The position numbers and the translations under genes were made by a program. Below are positions 53,078 to 63,083 of a DNA stretch of 64,000 nt, piece after piece. This stretch comes from Parvibaculum sp. (GTDB lineage Bacteria; Pseudomonadota; Alphaproteobacteria; Parvibaculales; Parvibaculaceae), in the NCBI GenBank assembly GCA_017642695.1, contig JAEPQD010000002.1, forward strand, positions 620,001-684,000. Direction: 5' to 3'. Under the pieces are notes generated by a model. The model ran no database searches, had not been told where the DNA came from, and saw only the letters and a program-made list of their open reading frames with translations. The first letter of the stretch is position 1, and every line of letters starts with the position of its first letter.

Positions 53078-53577
53078 ATCACGTCAAAGCTGTGCCGGAG
53101 AAAGGGATGGTTGGCAAGGTACTCGTGACAAGACCGTCATTGTCGCGCCGGACCGCAGGTCCGTGACCCGGGCATGACGTGAAATGGAGGTGGACGGAAA
53201 GCGGGGAAAAGTTTTCGGATGGAATCTGTTCTCTGCGTCCGGGGATAACTTTGTCGTTGTCCGATGCGTTGCAACATATCCCCTCATGCAGTTGCGAAGA
53301 GGAGGGAGGTGCAGCGTTATTCCCGCCGGGGACAAGTCGTCCGATCGGCCCGGGCAACAGGCTCCGTGACGTTTCGATGACGTTCAGGTGACAGTCAAAA
53401 CCGGCTTATTCCCGGGTCGCCGGATTCCGCAGTGAAATCAGCGGGTTGAGGCACGCCCGCAAAACCCGCGAACTGTGACGGTCGGCGCGCGAAAACCCCG
53501 ACTTATACCCGCTTTGGAACTATTTATCCCCGGAAGGGAACCTTCCAACGCGGTGGGAAAATCCATCCGCCTACGGA
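53078..53577. other. 500-bp gene-free region with clustered TTATNCCCG motif
   Basis: No defensible gene. It holds five matches to TTATNCCCG: minus strand at 53239-53248 and plus strand at 53317, 53406, 53503 and 53524. There is also a GCGGGTT/AACCCGC hairpin (53441-53447/53463-53469). It lies between the starts/ends of two leftward genes and must include the lhgO promoter. A short plus frame (53184-53369) has no family features and is not called. Confidence 0.55.
53239..53533. promoter_or_regulatory. cluster of five TTATNCCCG boxes
   Basis: Boxes at 53239-53248 (minus, CCGGGGATAA), 53317-53325, 53406-53415, 53503-53511 and 53524-53533 (plus). Clustering in one short gap suggests a protein-binding array. 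It does not match the DnaA consensus closely (TTATCCACA), although the TTATC core is shared. Confidence 0.5.
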
Positions 53578-55101
53578 TCAATAGCGCGCCGCGCGGCGCG
53601 TCACCGGGCCGTCCTCCGTCAGCGAAATATGGGTCAGCGTCTGCTCGTCATGGTTCATGCGCCAGGAGAGAAGCCGCTGTGCATAGTCGAGCACGACGGG
53701 CAGGTAGGCGGGGTCGTTCGCGACATTCGTGAACTCGTCTGGGTCCTTTTCGAGGTCGAAGAGGAGCGGCGGCAGTTTCGTGAAGTGGACGTATTTGAAT
53801 TTCTCGTCGCGGATAATGTTCATGGTGCATTGGTGCAGCGTGAGGTTCAGCCGCTTCTCGGCGCTGTCGTCGGCGGGGTCGCGGAAGTCGTATTCCCAAT
53901 GCGCCTCGCGCCGCCATGTCGCCGGCGCGCGGCCCTCCAGGAAAGGCCTCAGCGATGCGCCGTCGCATTGCACGGGGATCTCCGCGCCGATCAGATCGAG
54001 CATGGTCGGCATGATGTCGACGTTCTCCGTGAAGAGATCGATCTCGGTTCCGCGTGCGGTGTCCGCTTCCTTCCGCGGATCGCGGACGATCAGCGGGATG
54101 CGATAGGACGCATCGAAATAGCCGCATTTGCCGAGCAGCCAGTGGTCGCCCATCTGCTCGCCGTGATCCGACGTGAAGACGATCAGCGTGTCGTCCCAGC
54201 GGCCACTCTCCTTCAGGAAGGCGAAGACCTTTCCGAGCGCCTCGTCCACTTCCGACATCAGCCCGTAATAGACGGCCTTCATGCGGCGCAGCTTCTTTTC
54301 GACCGCCGGTGCGCGGAAGAGCTTGCGGCCCAGTTGATGTTCGAGCCAGGGATGCTGCGCGGCTTCCTCGTCGTGTGTCGTCTTCCGTTTGAAGCCCGGC
54401 ACTGCTTCCGGGTCGTACATCGCGTTGAAGGGTTCCGCCGCGACGAAGGGCGGATGCGGTCTGAGGATCGAGAGATGCGCGATGAAGGGTTTGTCGCTTT
54501 CCGCGATGTAGTCGATCACGCGGTCGGTGAGGAAGGACGTGTCGTCCGCTTCCTTCGGATAGATGAGCGGGCGCGGCACCGCCGCGCCGTCCTCGTATTC
54601 GGGTCCCGGCGCGCGCTCGCCATAGGCATAGCGGATGTCGGCGGGCACCTCGTAGCCGTTCGCCTTCAGCCAGTCCGTCCAGGGCGTCGGCCAGGTGCCC
54701 ATCATGGCAACAGGACGGATGCCGGGCAGCGGCCCTTCATAAGTGAGGAGCCAGGGGCTTTCGGGGTCCTCCTCGCGCGGGTCCTGGCTCGTATCCGTGT
54801 AGCCGAACAGCACGGGGTCGTAGCCGAGCTTCGCTGCTTCCTTTGCCCAGTTGGTGTGGCGCGCGTCGAGCGGCGTGCCGTTGGTGCCGGAGCGATGGTT
54901 CTGGAGATACATGCCGGTGTGGAGCGAGGCGCGCGAGGGGCCGCAGGGGACGGCGTTTGCGTAGTGCCGTTTGAAGAGCACACCGTCCGCCGCCAGCGCG
55001 TCGAGGTGCGGCGTCTTCACCATTTCGTGGCCCAGCGCGGAGAGGCATTCGCCGCGCCACTGGTCCGCCGTGATGAAAAGAATATTGAGCTTTCCGGCCA
55101 T
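53578..55101 (-). CDS. phosphonate monoester hydrolase-like sulfatase
   Basis: Protein of 507 residues of the alkaline phosphatase/sulfatase superfamily. The formylglycine motif is C53-G-P-S-R (VPCGPSRASLHTG). Metal-binding parts are ITADQWRGECLSALGHEMVKTPHLDALAADG and FTSDHGEQMGDH. The stretch NGTPLDARHTNWAKEAAKLGYDPVLFGYTD closely recalls rhizobial phosphonate monoester hydrolases, which are promiscuous for sulfate and phosphate esters. No signal peptide is present. A formylglycine-generating enzyme is not in the window. Confidence 0.88.
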   Translation of the reverse strand: MAGKLNILFITADQWRGECLSALGHEMVKTPHLDALAADGVLFKRHYANAVPCGPSRASLHTGMYLQNHRSGTNGTPLDARHTNWAKEAAKLGYDPVLFGYTDTSQDPREEDPESPWLLTYEGPLPGIRPVAMMGTWPTPWTDWLKANGYEVPADIRYAYGERAPGPEYEDGAAVPRPLIYPKEADDTSFLTDRVIDYIAESDKPFIAHLSILRPHPPFVAAEPFNAMYDPEAVPGFKRKTTHDEEAAQHPWLEHQLGRKLFRAPAVEKKLRRMKAVYYGLMSEVDEALGKVFAFLKESGRWDDTLIVFTSDHGEQMGDHWLLGKCGYFDASYRIPLIVRDPRKEADTARGTEIDLFTENVDIMPTMLDLIGAEIPVQCDGASLRPFLEGRAPATWRREAHWEYDFRDPADDSAEKRLNLTLHQCTMNIIRDEKFKYVHFTKLPPLLFDLEKDPDEFTNVANDPAYLPVVLDYAQRLLSWRMNHDEQTLTHISLTEDGPVTRRAARY

Positions 55102-55221
55102 TCGCCGCCCCTCCCTCGACTGTCTCCGGCCCAGACTATGCGACGACCGTGACGGCGGAACAACGGGGCCTTGACGCTGCGTCGCGTGCGACGAAAGGCC
55201 CTTCCCCTATTGAGGGGTTGA

Positions 55222-55635
<414 letters not shown>

Positions 55636-55654
55636 CGCGTCTTTTCAGCACTTT

Positions 55655-56254
55655 CTAGGTCAGCAGGCTCACCGCTTCGCGGGCGAGCTTCTGTAGTTCC
55701 TGCTTCGTCTCGCCCGCCCGTGCACGGACGGCGAGGCTGTGGAGCACGGCGCCCGCGAGCTTCGCGCGTGCGCTGGCGTCCGTGTCTTTCGCGAGCTCTC
55801 CCTTCGATTTCGCCTTCTCGAAAAACGCTTCCAGTCCTTTGTCGATCTCGCTCAGCACCGTGCTCAGCGCCTCGCGGATATCGTCATCGTTTGCCGCCTC
55901 GACCGGTGCCGTGCAGATGATGAAGCAGCCGCGCGGCCCGTCGGGGCCCGAGAGATAGATCTCCGTCGCCTCGGCGTAGAAACGCTCCAGCGCCTTGCGC
56001 GGCGGTGAGCTGTCTTCCTTGAGCGAGGTCAGTGCCGCGTGCACGCCGCCCGCGAAAATCTCGAACGACTTCAGGTAGAGCTGCTTCTTGTCGCCAAAGG
56101 CGGCGTAGAGGCTCGGCCGGTTCATGCCCGTCGCCGCGGCGAGGTCGTCAAGCGAGGTCGAGGCGAATCCGCTCGCCCAGAAACTCTCCAGCGCCTTTCC
56201 CAACGCCTTCTGCGGATCGTAGGAACGCGGCCGCCCGCGGGGCTTTTTTGTCAT
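55655..56254 (-). CDS. TetR/AcrR family transcriptional regulator
   Basis: Protein of 199 residues from the ATG at 56254. The DNA-binding domain is clear (GRPRSYDPQKALGKALESFWASGFASTSLDDLAAATGMNRPSLYAAFGDKKQLYLKSFEIF, about 5-65), and the C-terminal half matches the TetR_C_16 or related domain with RGCFIICTAPVEA. It is divergent from a GST gene and should control it through TGGTACAAAA-type sites between them. The ligand is unknown, probably an electrophile. Confidence 0.88.
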   Translation of the reverse strand: MTKKPRGRPRSYDPQKALGKALESFWASGFASTSLDDLAAATGMNRPSLYAAFGDKKQLYLKSFEIFAGGVHAALTSLKEDSSPPRKALERFYAEATEIYLSGPDGPRGCFIICTAPVEAANDDDIREALSTVLSEIDKGLEAFFEKAKSKGELAKDTDASARAKLAGAVLHSLAVRARAGETKQELQKLAREAVSLLT

Positions 56255-56264
56255 TTTTGTACCA
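56255..56264. promoter_or_regulatory. half-site TTTTGTACCA next to the TetR start
   Basis: TTTTGTACCA lies directly upstream of the TetR start codon. Its inverted copy TGGTACAAAA is at 56320-56329 on the GST side. Both sites share further bases (TTYG before the core), which supports a common regulator binding. Confidence 0.5.
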
Positions 56265-56319
56265 GTTCGCAAATAATTGTTGACGACGATCCATCTTGGC
56301 TTCTTATTATTATTCGGAT

Positions 56320-56329
56320 TGGTACAAAA
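56320..56329. promoter_or_regulatory. half-site TGGTACAAAA upstream of GST
   Basis: TGGTACAAAA, 20 bases before the GST start, is the inverted copy of the site at 56255-56264. It is the likely operator for the divergently transcribed GST gene. Confidence 0.5.
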
Positions 56330-56348
56330 TTCAAACCGGGAGACATCC

Positions 56349-56978
56349 ATGGAGCTTTATTTCACGCCGATGGCCTGTTCCATCGCGACGCGCATCGCCC
56401 TTCACGAGACGGGCCGGGGGGATGCGACGTCGTTCCACCGCGTCACGCTCTCGACCAAGACGCTCGACGACGGCACCGACTATTACGCGGTCAATCCGAA
56501 GGGGCAGGTGCCTGCGCTCCGCCTCGACGATGGCGAGATTCTCACCGAAGGCACGGCGATCCTCCAGTATGTCGCCGATCTCGCGCCGGATGCGGGTATC
56601 GCGCCTGTGCAGGGCTCGGTCGAGCGCTACCGGTTGCAGGAGTGGCTCAACTTTGTCGGCACCGAGCTCCACAAGCAGGTGCTCGCCGCGATCTTCAATC
56701 CCTTCGCGCCGGAAGAAATGAAGGCCTATGCGCGCGAGAAGGTTGCGCCGGTGAAATTCGAGGTGCTGTCAAAAGCGCTGGAAGACAAGGACTTCCTTGT
56801 CGGCGGGCGGTTCACCGTGGCGGATGCCTATGCCTGGTTCGTGCTGTCGCTTGCGGGCCATGCGGGTATCGATCTTGCCCGCTGGCCGTCGCTCACGCGC
56901 TATTTCGAGAGGCTCTCGCAGCGTCCGAGCATCGCCCGGGCCGCCGCCGAGGAAATGGCGCTCATGAACCCGAACTGA
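56349..56978 (+). CDS. glutathione S-transferase family protein
   Basis: Protein of 209 residues. An N-terminal thioredoxin-like domain (MELYFTPMACSIATRIALHETG, with the beta-class Cys at residue 10) is followed by VNPKGQVPALRLDDGEILTEGTAILQYVADL, the G-site Pro and Glu-Gly pair, then the helical domain (KDFLVGGRFTVADAYAWFVLS). It conjugates glutathione to electrophiles or reduces peroxides. Divergent TetR control is likely. Its 3' end overlaps chorismate mutase by 17 bases (convergent). Confidence 0.92.
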   Translation: MELYFTPMACSIATRIALHETGRGDATSFHRVTLSTKTLDDGTDYYAVNPKGQVPALRLDDGEILTEGTAILQYVADLAPDAGIAPVQGSVERYRLQEWLNFVGTELHKQVLAAIFNPFAPEEMKAYAREKVAPVKFEVLSKALEDKDFLVGGRFTVADAYAWFVLSLAGHAGIDLARWPSLTRYFERLSQRPSIARAAAEEMALMNPN

Positions 56979-57270
56979 CCTTGCCGGGCCGCGCGTCGAA
57001 GACCGTGAATTCGTGCTCGATCGATTTCTCGATCAGGAGGCGCCAGATCGGTTCGGCGATCGCGCGGCTCAGGCCCTCGCGGTCGGCCTCCACGAGAACC
57101 TTCTGCACCACGTCCTCGATCCGGGCATTGTCGCGGACCGCTGTCCGCTCGCCCTTGATCGCTCCCGCCTGCTCGATATAGCCCTGCCGCTCCGCCAGCA
57201 GCTTCACGAGTTGCCGATCGATCCGGTCGATCTCCCTGCGCACCTCGGGCATCGTGTTGCATTTGACCAT
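56962..57270 (-). CDS. chorismate mutase (AroQ type)
   Basis: Protein of 102 residues, all-helical. The pattern MPEVRREIDRIDRQLVKLLAERQGYIEQAGAIKGE with a later RIEDVVQKVLVEADREGLSRAIAEPIWRLLIEKSIEHE is the AroQ-type chorismate mutase family (also isochorismate pyruvate-lyase, PchB-like). It converts chorismate to prephenate at the branch to Phe and Tyr. An internal ATG at 57252 is an alternative start. It is convergent with GST. Confidence 0.88.
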   Translation of the reverse strand: MVKCNTMPEVRREIDRIDRQLVKLLAERQGYIEQAGAIKGERTAVRDNARIEDVVQKVLVEADREGLSRAIAEPIWRLLIEKSIEHEFTVFDARPGKVSSGS

Positions 57271-58535
<1,265 letters not shown>

Positions 58536-58553
58536 CGAGTTCCGAGGTCAGTC

Positions 58554-58877
58554 ATGCGTATCATTCTTCTGGACGGGAAGGGCCGCGAGCATGAGCTCGA
58601 GGCGGTCGAAGGCTGGCGGGTAATGGAGATTATCCGCGACTACGGCTTCCCGATCGTTGCGGACTGTGGTGGTGCCTGCGCCTGCGGTACCTGCCAGGTC
58701 GAGGTCGATCCCGCATGGGCGGCGAAGCTTCACGAGCCACGCGAGGACGAACTGGACATGCTCGACCAGAATTATGGTGGCGAGTGGTCGCGGCTTTCCT
58801 GCCAGCTCATCATGACGGCGGAACTTGACGGTCTGCGCGTCCGCCTCTCCGACATCGCGATCCGGGAAGCGGCCTGA
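58554..58877 (+). CDS. 2Fe-2S ferredoxin (adrenodoxin type)
   Basis: Protein of 107 residues with ligands in [15 protein letters not shown] and LSCQL. The acidic region EDELDMLDQNYGGEWSRLSCQLIMTAELDGL is typical of the P450-associated subgroup. It follows the ferredoxin reductase gene closely (18 bases), making the pair the probable NADPH-to-oxygenase chain. It resembles the ferredoxin at 55315 in layout but differs in the N-terminus. Confidence 0.93.
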   Translation: MRIILLDGKGREHELEAVEGWRVMEIIRDYGFPIVADCGGACACGTCQVEVDPAWAAKLHEPREDELDMLDQNYGGEWSRLSCQLIMTAELDGLRVRLSDIAIREAA

Positions 58878-58933
58878 CGCCACTGGACAGGCCCTCTGCC
58901 GGTCTGCCAAACATGGCCGGGGAGGGTTTTTCC

Positions 58934-59335
58934 TTGCGTCATCTTTCGCTCATTGCCGTCGTGCTGTTTTCGTTCCTGTCGTCTTTCCCGGCGGCAGCGG
59001 GTGAAGCGACGACCGTCGAGACCACGCTCTATTTCGGGCTCGACATTCCCGGCGGGGAGAAGGTGAACGAAGAGGACTGGACGGATTTTCTGGCCACCGT
59101 CGTGACGCCGCGATTTCCCGACGGGTTTACGGTGATCGACGCCTATGGCCAGTGGCGCGATCCTTCGGTTGCGAATGCGCAGATCGTTCGCGAGACAACG
59201 AAGGTTATCGTCATCGTTCGTCCGGCGAGCGACGAGGCCGATGCACGAGTTTTCGAAATCAAGTCTCTCTACATGACACGGTTCGGCCAGAAATCCGTTT
59301 TCCATACGGATGCGCCTGTTCGGATCGTGGAGTAG
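58934..59335 (+). CDS. DUF3574 family exported protein
   Basis: Protein of 133 residues from a TTG at 58934, preferred because GGGGAGGG lies 8 bases upstream and gives a clean signal peptide (RHLSLIAVVLFSFLSSFPAAAG); an ATG at 58913 would add seven residues. The mature part (TTLYFGLDIPGGEKVNEEDWTDFLATVVTPRFPDGFTVIDAYGQWRDPS) matches DUF3574. Periplasmic location is likely. Its function is unknown. Confidence 0.8.
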   Translation: MRHLSLIAVVLFSFLSSFPAAAGEATTVETTLYFGLDIPGGEKVNEEDWTDFLATVVTPRFPDGFTVIDAYGQWRDPSVANAQIVRETTKVIVIVRPASDEADARVFEIKSLYMTRFGQKSVFHTDAPVRIVE

Positions 59336-59345
59336 ACTCACGGCC

Positions 59346-60209
59346 ATGTTCGCGACAACGGTTTCCGTAGAAAAGACTTTCGAAATCTGGCCCGGCCGGC
59401 TGACCTTTGCGGCCGGTGGCGCCGGTGCGCGCGACGCACTCGATGTAGCGATGGATACGGCGCGCGAACTTTCGCAGACGGTGATAGCAGATGCAGAGCT
59501 TCTCGCGCGTGGTGCCGTAAATGTTCTGCCGCGAGGCAAGGGGGGACGTCTCGCCATCGAAGCCGCGGGACTGTTCCGCGATGCCGGTTTGCAGGATCCG
59601 CCGCCGCTTCTCGCTGCGCTGCCGGGCGCCGTATGTGATACGGTGCTCGAGGCGATGCTCGACGTTGCGCGGCAATCCGGCGGCGCCGAGTTCATCGCCG
59701 TTTCGCTCGGCGACACGCTCGCCTTTCATCAGGAGCCGGGCGCGCGCTTTCCGGCGGATACCGATATGCCGCCTGTGCTTGGCGAGTTTCTGGCGGCCCT
59801 CGGTGAAGGCATCCAGGGCGGTGCCGCGCTTGGCGGCGTTCATTCTGGAATCCCGACGCAGGGCGCGCTCGATATTGTGGCGATACAATCGAAGAGTGCG
59901 GCCGTCGCCGGATTTGCCGCCGCTGCCGTATCGGATGCCGCAATCGGAGGAACGCCGAAGGCAGGCCCCACCCCGAAGGATCGTCTCATCGCTTCTGCGT
60001 GGCAGGGGCGGACCATTGCCGCGGCGGCGGGGGTTCTGGAACCCGACATGCTGTGGCAGGTTCTCTCTGCCGCCGTCCGGCAGGCGACATCGCTGCGCGA
60101 CAAGCGTTTGCTGCGTGCGGCGGCGCTTGGCGTCAAGGGGCGCGGGCGTACGGTCGGGCCGGTCGATGGCGACAGGCTGCTCCGCTTCGGCGTTTCGGAG
60201 TGGCGCTAG
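59346..60209 (+). CDS. protein of unknown function
   Basis: Protein of 287 residues from the ATG at 59346. No TM helix or signal is clear; it is Ala/Gly-rich with an internal GDTLAFHQEPGARFPADTDMP segment and GGVHSGIPTQGALDIVAIQSKSAAVAG. I do not recognise a family. It sits 10 bases after the DUF3574 gene on the same strand, so the two may share a transcript. Confidence 0.5.
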   Translation: MFATTVSVEKTFEIWPGRLTFAAGGAGARDALDVAMDTARELSQTVIADAELLARGAVNVLPRGKGGRLAIEAAGLFRDAGLQDPPPLLAALPGAVCDTVLEAMLDVARQSGGAEFIAVSLGDTLAFHQEPGARFPADTDMPPVLGEFLAALGEGIQGGAALGGVHSGIPTQGALDIVAIQSKSAAVAGFAAAAVSDAAIGGTPKAGPTPKDRLIASAWQGRTIAAAAGVLEPDMLWQVLSAAVRQATSLRDKRLLRAAALGVKGRGRTVGPVDGDRLLRFGVSEWR

Positions 60210-60259
60210 GCGAGGTGTGACGCCATACTGACGCCGTTTCACGTCAGGGAGGGCTGGTC

Positions 60260-60877
60260 ATGAGCTTTTACGAGCGCCGCATTGTTCCGCACATCATCAA
60301 CTGCGCCTGCGGTACCAAACCGATCCGGTATCAGCGCAAGAAGGTCGTGCCGATGGCGGAAGGAACTGTTCTCGAAATCGGCATCGGAACCGGACTCAAT
60401 CTTCCCTATTACGATCGGGCGAAGGTAACGAAGGTAATCGGTCTCGATCCTTCGGAAGAATCCTGGAAGCTTGCCGGCGAGCGAGCGAAGGATCTCACCT
60501 TTCCCGTCGAGTTCATCGGATTACCGGGAGAACAGATCCCGCTTGACGACAAGAGCGTCGACACGGTTCTCTGCACCTTCAGCCTCTGCACCATTCCCGA
60601 ACCGGTGAAGGCGCTTGAAGGCATGAAGCGCGTGCTGAAGCCGGGTGGCAAGCTTGTGTTCTGCGAACATGGAGCAGCGCCCGATGAAAGTGTCGCGAAG
60701 TGGCAGGATCGCATCAATCCCGTCTGGAAGGTGCTGTTCGGCGGCTGCAACCTCAATCGCAAGATGCCGTCGCTGATCGAGCAGGGGGGCTTCCGCATTT
60801 CCGGTCTTGAGACCATGTATCTGCCGTCGACGCCACGTTTCGCCGGCTTCAACTACTGGGGCGTGGCTCAGGCCTGA
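60260..60877 (+). CDS. class I SAM-dependent methyltransferase
   Basis: Protein of 205 residues. The N-terminus (MSFYERRIVPHIINCACGTKPIRYQRKKVVP) resembles the METTL7/thiol-methyltransferase group, and motif I is VLEIGIGTGLNLPYYDRAKVTKVIGLDPS. Later motifs are VDTVLCTFSLCTIPEPVKALEGMKRVLKPGGKLVFCEHG. The conserved C-x-C near the N-terminus is seen (CAC). It precedes a sulfotransferase-like gene by 20 bases, but the acceptor is unknown. Confidence 0.85.
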   Translation: MSFYERRIVPHIINCACGTKPIRYQRKKVVPMAEGTVLEIGIGTGLNLPYYDRAKVTKVIGLDPSEESWKLAGERAKDLTFPVEFIGLPGEQIPLDDKSVDTVLCTFSLCTIPEPVKALEGMKRVLKPGGKLVFCEHGAAPDESVAKWQDRINPVWKVLFGGCNLNRKMPSLIEQGGFRISGLETMYLPSTPRFAGFNYWGVAQA

Positions 60878-60897
60878 TTCCTTTCACGGAGACGATC

Positions 60898-61512
60898 ATG
60901 ACACTCTCGGTTATCGGTGCCGGCTTCGGCCGCACGGGTACGCTGTCGCTGAAGCTTGCGCTGGAACACCTTGGCTTCGCGCCCTGTCATCACATGACGG
61001 AAGTTTTCGCCAATCCGCATCAGGCGCCGCAATTTCATGCGGCGGCGCGCGGCGAGGCTGTCGATTGGGATGCGCTGCTTAAGGGCTACAAGGCGCTGGT
61101 CGACTGGCCGGGCTGTCATTTCTGGCGGGAGCTCGCCGCACATTTCCCGGATGCAAAAGTGATCCTGTCGACGCGCGATCATGGGCGCTGGTACGAAAGC
61201 ATGACGAATACGATCTTCCGTGCTGTCGACAGTGAGGCGTCGCCGGATGGCCCGCCGCGTGAGGTGCTGGAGATGGCCTCTTATGTCATCCGCGACAAGA
61301 CGTTCGGCGGCAATCTCGACAAGGCGCATGTGCTGGATGTGCTGGCAAGGCATGAGGCGGAAGTGAAGCGGACGCTCCCCGCCGGGCGCCTCCTTGTCTT
61401 CAATGTTGCGGAAGGCTGGGAACCGCTTTGCGGCTTCCTCGGTGTTGCTGTGCCGGAGACGCCTTTCCCCCGTACCAATTCCACCGAGGAATTCCAGGCG
61501 ATGATGCGGTAG
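60898..61512 (+). CDS. sulfotransferase family protein
   Basis: Protein of 204 residues. The N-terminal SVIGAGFGRTGTLSLKLALEHLG is the phosphosulfate-binding loop pattern (GxGRTGT-S) of the Sulfotransfer_4 group, with later features DWPGCHFWRELAAHFPDAKVILSTRDHGRWYESM (the 3'-phosphate-binding R/D-H-like stretch) and RLLVFNVAEGWEPLC. It would transfer sulfate from PAPS, but NAD-dependent or other uses of this fold occur. It is the last gene before imuA. Confidence 0.82.
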   Translation: MTLSVIGAGFGRTGTLSLKLALEHLGFAPCHHMTEVFANPHQAPQFHAAARGEAVDWDALLKGYKALVDWPGCHFWRELAAHFPDAKVILSTRDHGRWYESMTNTIFRAVDSEASPDGPPREVLEMASYVIRDKTFGGNLDKAHVLDVLARHEAEVKRTLPAGRLLVFNVAEGWEPLCGFLGVAVPETPFPRTNSTEEFQAMMR

Positions 61513-61539
61513 GGGCGTTTCTTCCAAGAAGGCCTTGAA

Positions 61540-61554
61540 GAACAAAACAAGAAC
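61540..61554. promoter_or_regulatory. LexA (SOS) box of imuA
   Basis: GAAC-AAAACAA-GAAC is the direct-repeat LexA box of alphaproteobacteria (GAAC-N7-GAAC, equivalent to GTTC-N7-GTTC on the other strand), 16 bases upstream of the imuA start. It should repress imuA until DNA damage. Confidence 0.85.
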
Positions 61555-61569
61555 AAGTATCTTGAACAT

Positions 61570-62376
61570 ATGGACAGACGTGCCCTTATTGCCGATTTGA
61601 AGTCGCAGATTGCCGGGAGCGGGACTGAAGGGGCCTCGGGTTTCGGGGTGATCCCGCTTGGAATGCAGGTTGCGGATCTTCTGCCGGGCGGCGGGCTCCG
61701 GAAAGGTGCGCTGCACGAAGTGGCGGCTGCCGCCTATCGCGATATGGGTGCCGCGACCGGTTTCCTGGCGGCCCTCACGGCCTGTGCAATGAAAGCTTCT
61801 TCGCGGCCGGTCCTCTGGTGTGAGGCAAGACGCCCGCCTTTCGACATGGGTCAGCTCTACGGGCCGGGCATCGCTGCCTTCGGGCTCGATCCGGTACGTC
61901 TTCTCATTGCGGTTCCGCCCAGCGACGGCGATTGTCTCTGGATCATGGAAGAGGCGTTGCGCAGCCGCGCCTTCTCCCTCGTTATCGGGGAGATCGACGG
62001 GCGGTCCGCCGCGCTCGGCCTTTCTGCAACGCGACGGCTTCAATTGGCGGCCGAGGAAACGAACACGTTGGCTCTGTTGTTCACCGCCCATGCCAAGGGA
62101 AATGCCAGCGTCGCCGTAACCCGCTGGCATGTGGGGGGCGCCGAAAGCCGGAATGTTCTTTATACTGACGAAATAGAAATGCTGCCCGGCCGTCCCCGAT
62201 GGGATGTTTCGCTCGCCCGATGCCGCGGTGGTCAGCCGGGCCGGTGGCAGATGGAATGGAGCGCGGAAGAGAGCGAGCTTTCCCTCGTCTCTCTGGTAGA
62301 AGAGGTGCAGGCGGTACCTCTACCGGTTCTTCGTGAGGTGGAGGACAAAATTGTCTTTCTCAGACAGACTGCCTGA
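61570..62376 (+). CDS. imuA: ImuA, SOS mutasome RecA-like accessory protein
   Basis: ImuA, 268 residues, a RecA/SulA-related protein of the imuA-imuB-dnaE2 mutasome that works in damage-induced mutagenesis. The N-terminus has PLGMQVADLLPGGGLRKGALHEVAAAAYRDMGAATGFLAAL; the RecA Walker A is degenerate. It has a LexA box directly upstream. It does not run on into imuB as it usually does: two lipoprotein genes on the other strand intervene. Confidence 0.88.
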   Translation: MDRRALIADLKSQIAGSGTEGASGFGVIPLGMQVADLLPGGGLRKGALHEVAAAAYRDMGAATGFLAALTACAMKASSRPVLWCEARRPPFDMGQLYGPGIAAFGLDPVRLLIAVPPSDGDCLWIMEEALRSRAFSLVIGEIDGRSAALGLSATRRLQLAAEETNTLALLFTAHAKGNASVAVTRWHVGGAESRNVLYTDEIEMLPGRPRWDVSLARCRGGQPGRWQMEWSAEESELSLVSLVEEVQAVPLPVLREVEDKIVFLRQTA

Positions 62377-62384
62377 CGAGCCGG

Positions 62385-62669
62385 TCACCAGTAACGATAT
62401 GGGCGGTAGCCGGGATAGGGCCCCCACCAGGGCGAGGGCGCGTTGGCGCGTCGCAATGCGCGGGTGTTTTCTTCCTGTGCCCGTATTTCCTTGAGCTTCA
62501 GCATGCAATTGGAAAAGGCTTCCGAACCCGGCGTGAATCCAAGCTTTTCGCACTCGGCTTCGTCGGCTTGCTGCTGCGCGGCCATGCGCGCGGCTTCCTC
62601 CTGAGGGCTCGCGCAAGCGGTGAGCGCCAGCAAGAGCGCAACCGCCAGTCCGCCTTTTAGGATATGCAT
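62385..62669 (-). CDS. small lipoprotein, paralogue 1
   Basis: Protein of 94 residues with a lipoprotein signal (MHILKGGLAVALLLALTAC) and a mature part AECEKLGFTPGSEAFSNCMLKLKEIRAQEE, ending in a Pro/Tyr/Trp-rich tail (PYPGYRPYRYW). Two further cysteines may form a disulfide. It is clearly paralogous to the lipoprotein at 62687-62950 (C-x-x-LGF...EA...NC-LK-KEIRA-x-EE). Function unknown. It lies between imuA and imuB but on the other strand. Confidence 0.82.
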   Translation of the reverse strand: MHILKGGLAVALLLALTACASPQEEAARMAAQQQADEAECEKLGFTPGSEAFSNCMLKLKEIRAQEENTRALRRANAPSPWWGPYPGYRPYRYW

Positions 62670-62686
62670 CTCTTACTCCTTTACCG

Positions 62687-62950
62687 TCAAAGACCTATGC
62701 CGACTCCGAGCCCAAAGCCGACATTCGGGGAACGGTTGCCTTCTTCCTTGGCCCGAATTTCCTTCATTTTGAGGCGGCAGTTCCCATAGGCCTCCGTTTC
62801 AGGTTCGAAGCCAAGTTCCACGCAATTCTTGTGGTCGATGGCGTCAAGCCGGGCCTGTTCCGCTGCCGGATCGCTGCAGGCGGCAAGCGCAAGGGTCGCC
62901 GCAATCGCAGCTCCCAATACGAGTTGTTTTGTCTTTGATTGCTTCACCAT
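62687..62950 (-). CDS. small lipoprotein, paralogue 2
   Basis: Protein of 87 residues from the ATG at 62950 with a lipobox LAAC and a mature part NCVELGFEPETEAYGNCRLKMKEIRAKEE, ending in a Gly-rich tail. It shares the C-x-x-LGF...EA-x-x-NC-LK-KEIRA-EE pattern with the next gene, showing a tandem duplication. Its promoter shares the 62951-63123 gap with the imuB promoter and its LexA box. Confidence 0.82.
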   Translation of the reverse strand: MVKQSKTKQLVLGAAIAATLALAACSDPAAEQARLDAIDHKNCVELGFEPETEAYGNCRLKMKEIRAKEEGNRSPNVGFGLGVGIGL

Positions 62951-63083
62951 GCCGTCCTGTCTCCTGGCGTTTCGGGGGAGCTTTTCTCTCATGACCTAAT
63001 CCTATCCCTGTTTCGGGCAAGAAGGGGCAGGAGTGTTGGCGCTCAGATTCGGCTCGCGTACCTGTCGGATTGAAGCTATGTTT

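Noticed and set aside
53184..53369. A 61-residue plus frame in the gene-free gap
   Set aside because: No family features and it runs through the TTATNCCCG boxes.
53239..53533. Chromosomal origin or DnaA-box cluster
   Set aside because: The boxes read TTATNCCCG and not TTATCCACA; no dnaA, dnaN or hemE nearby.
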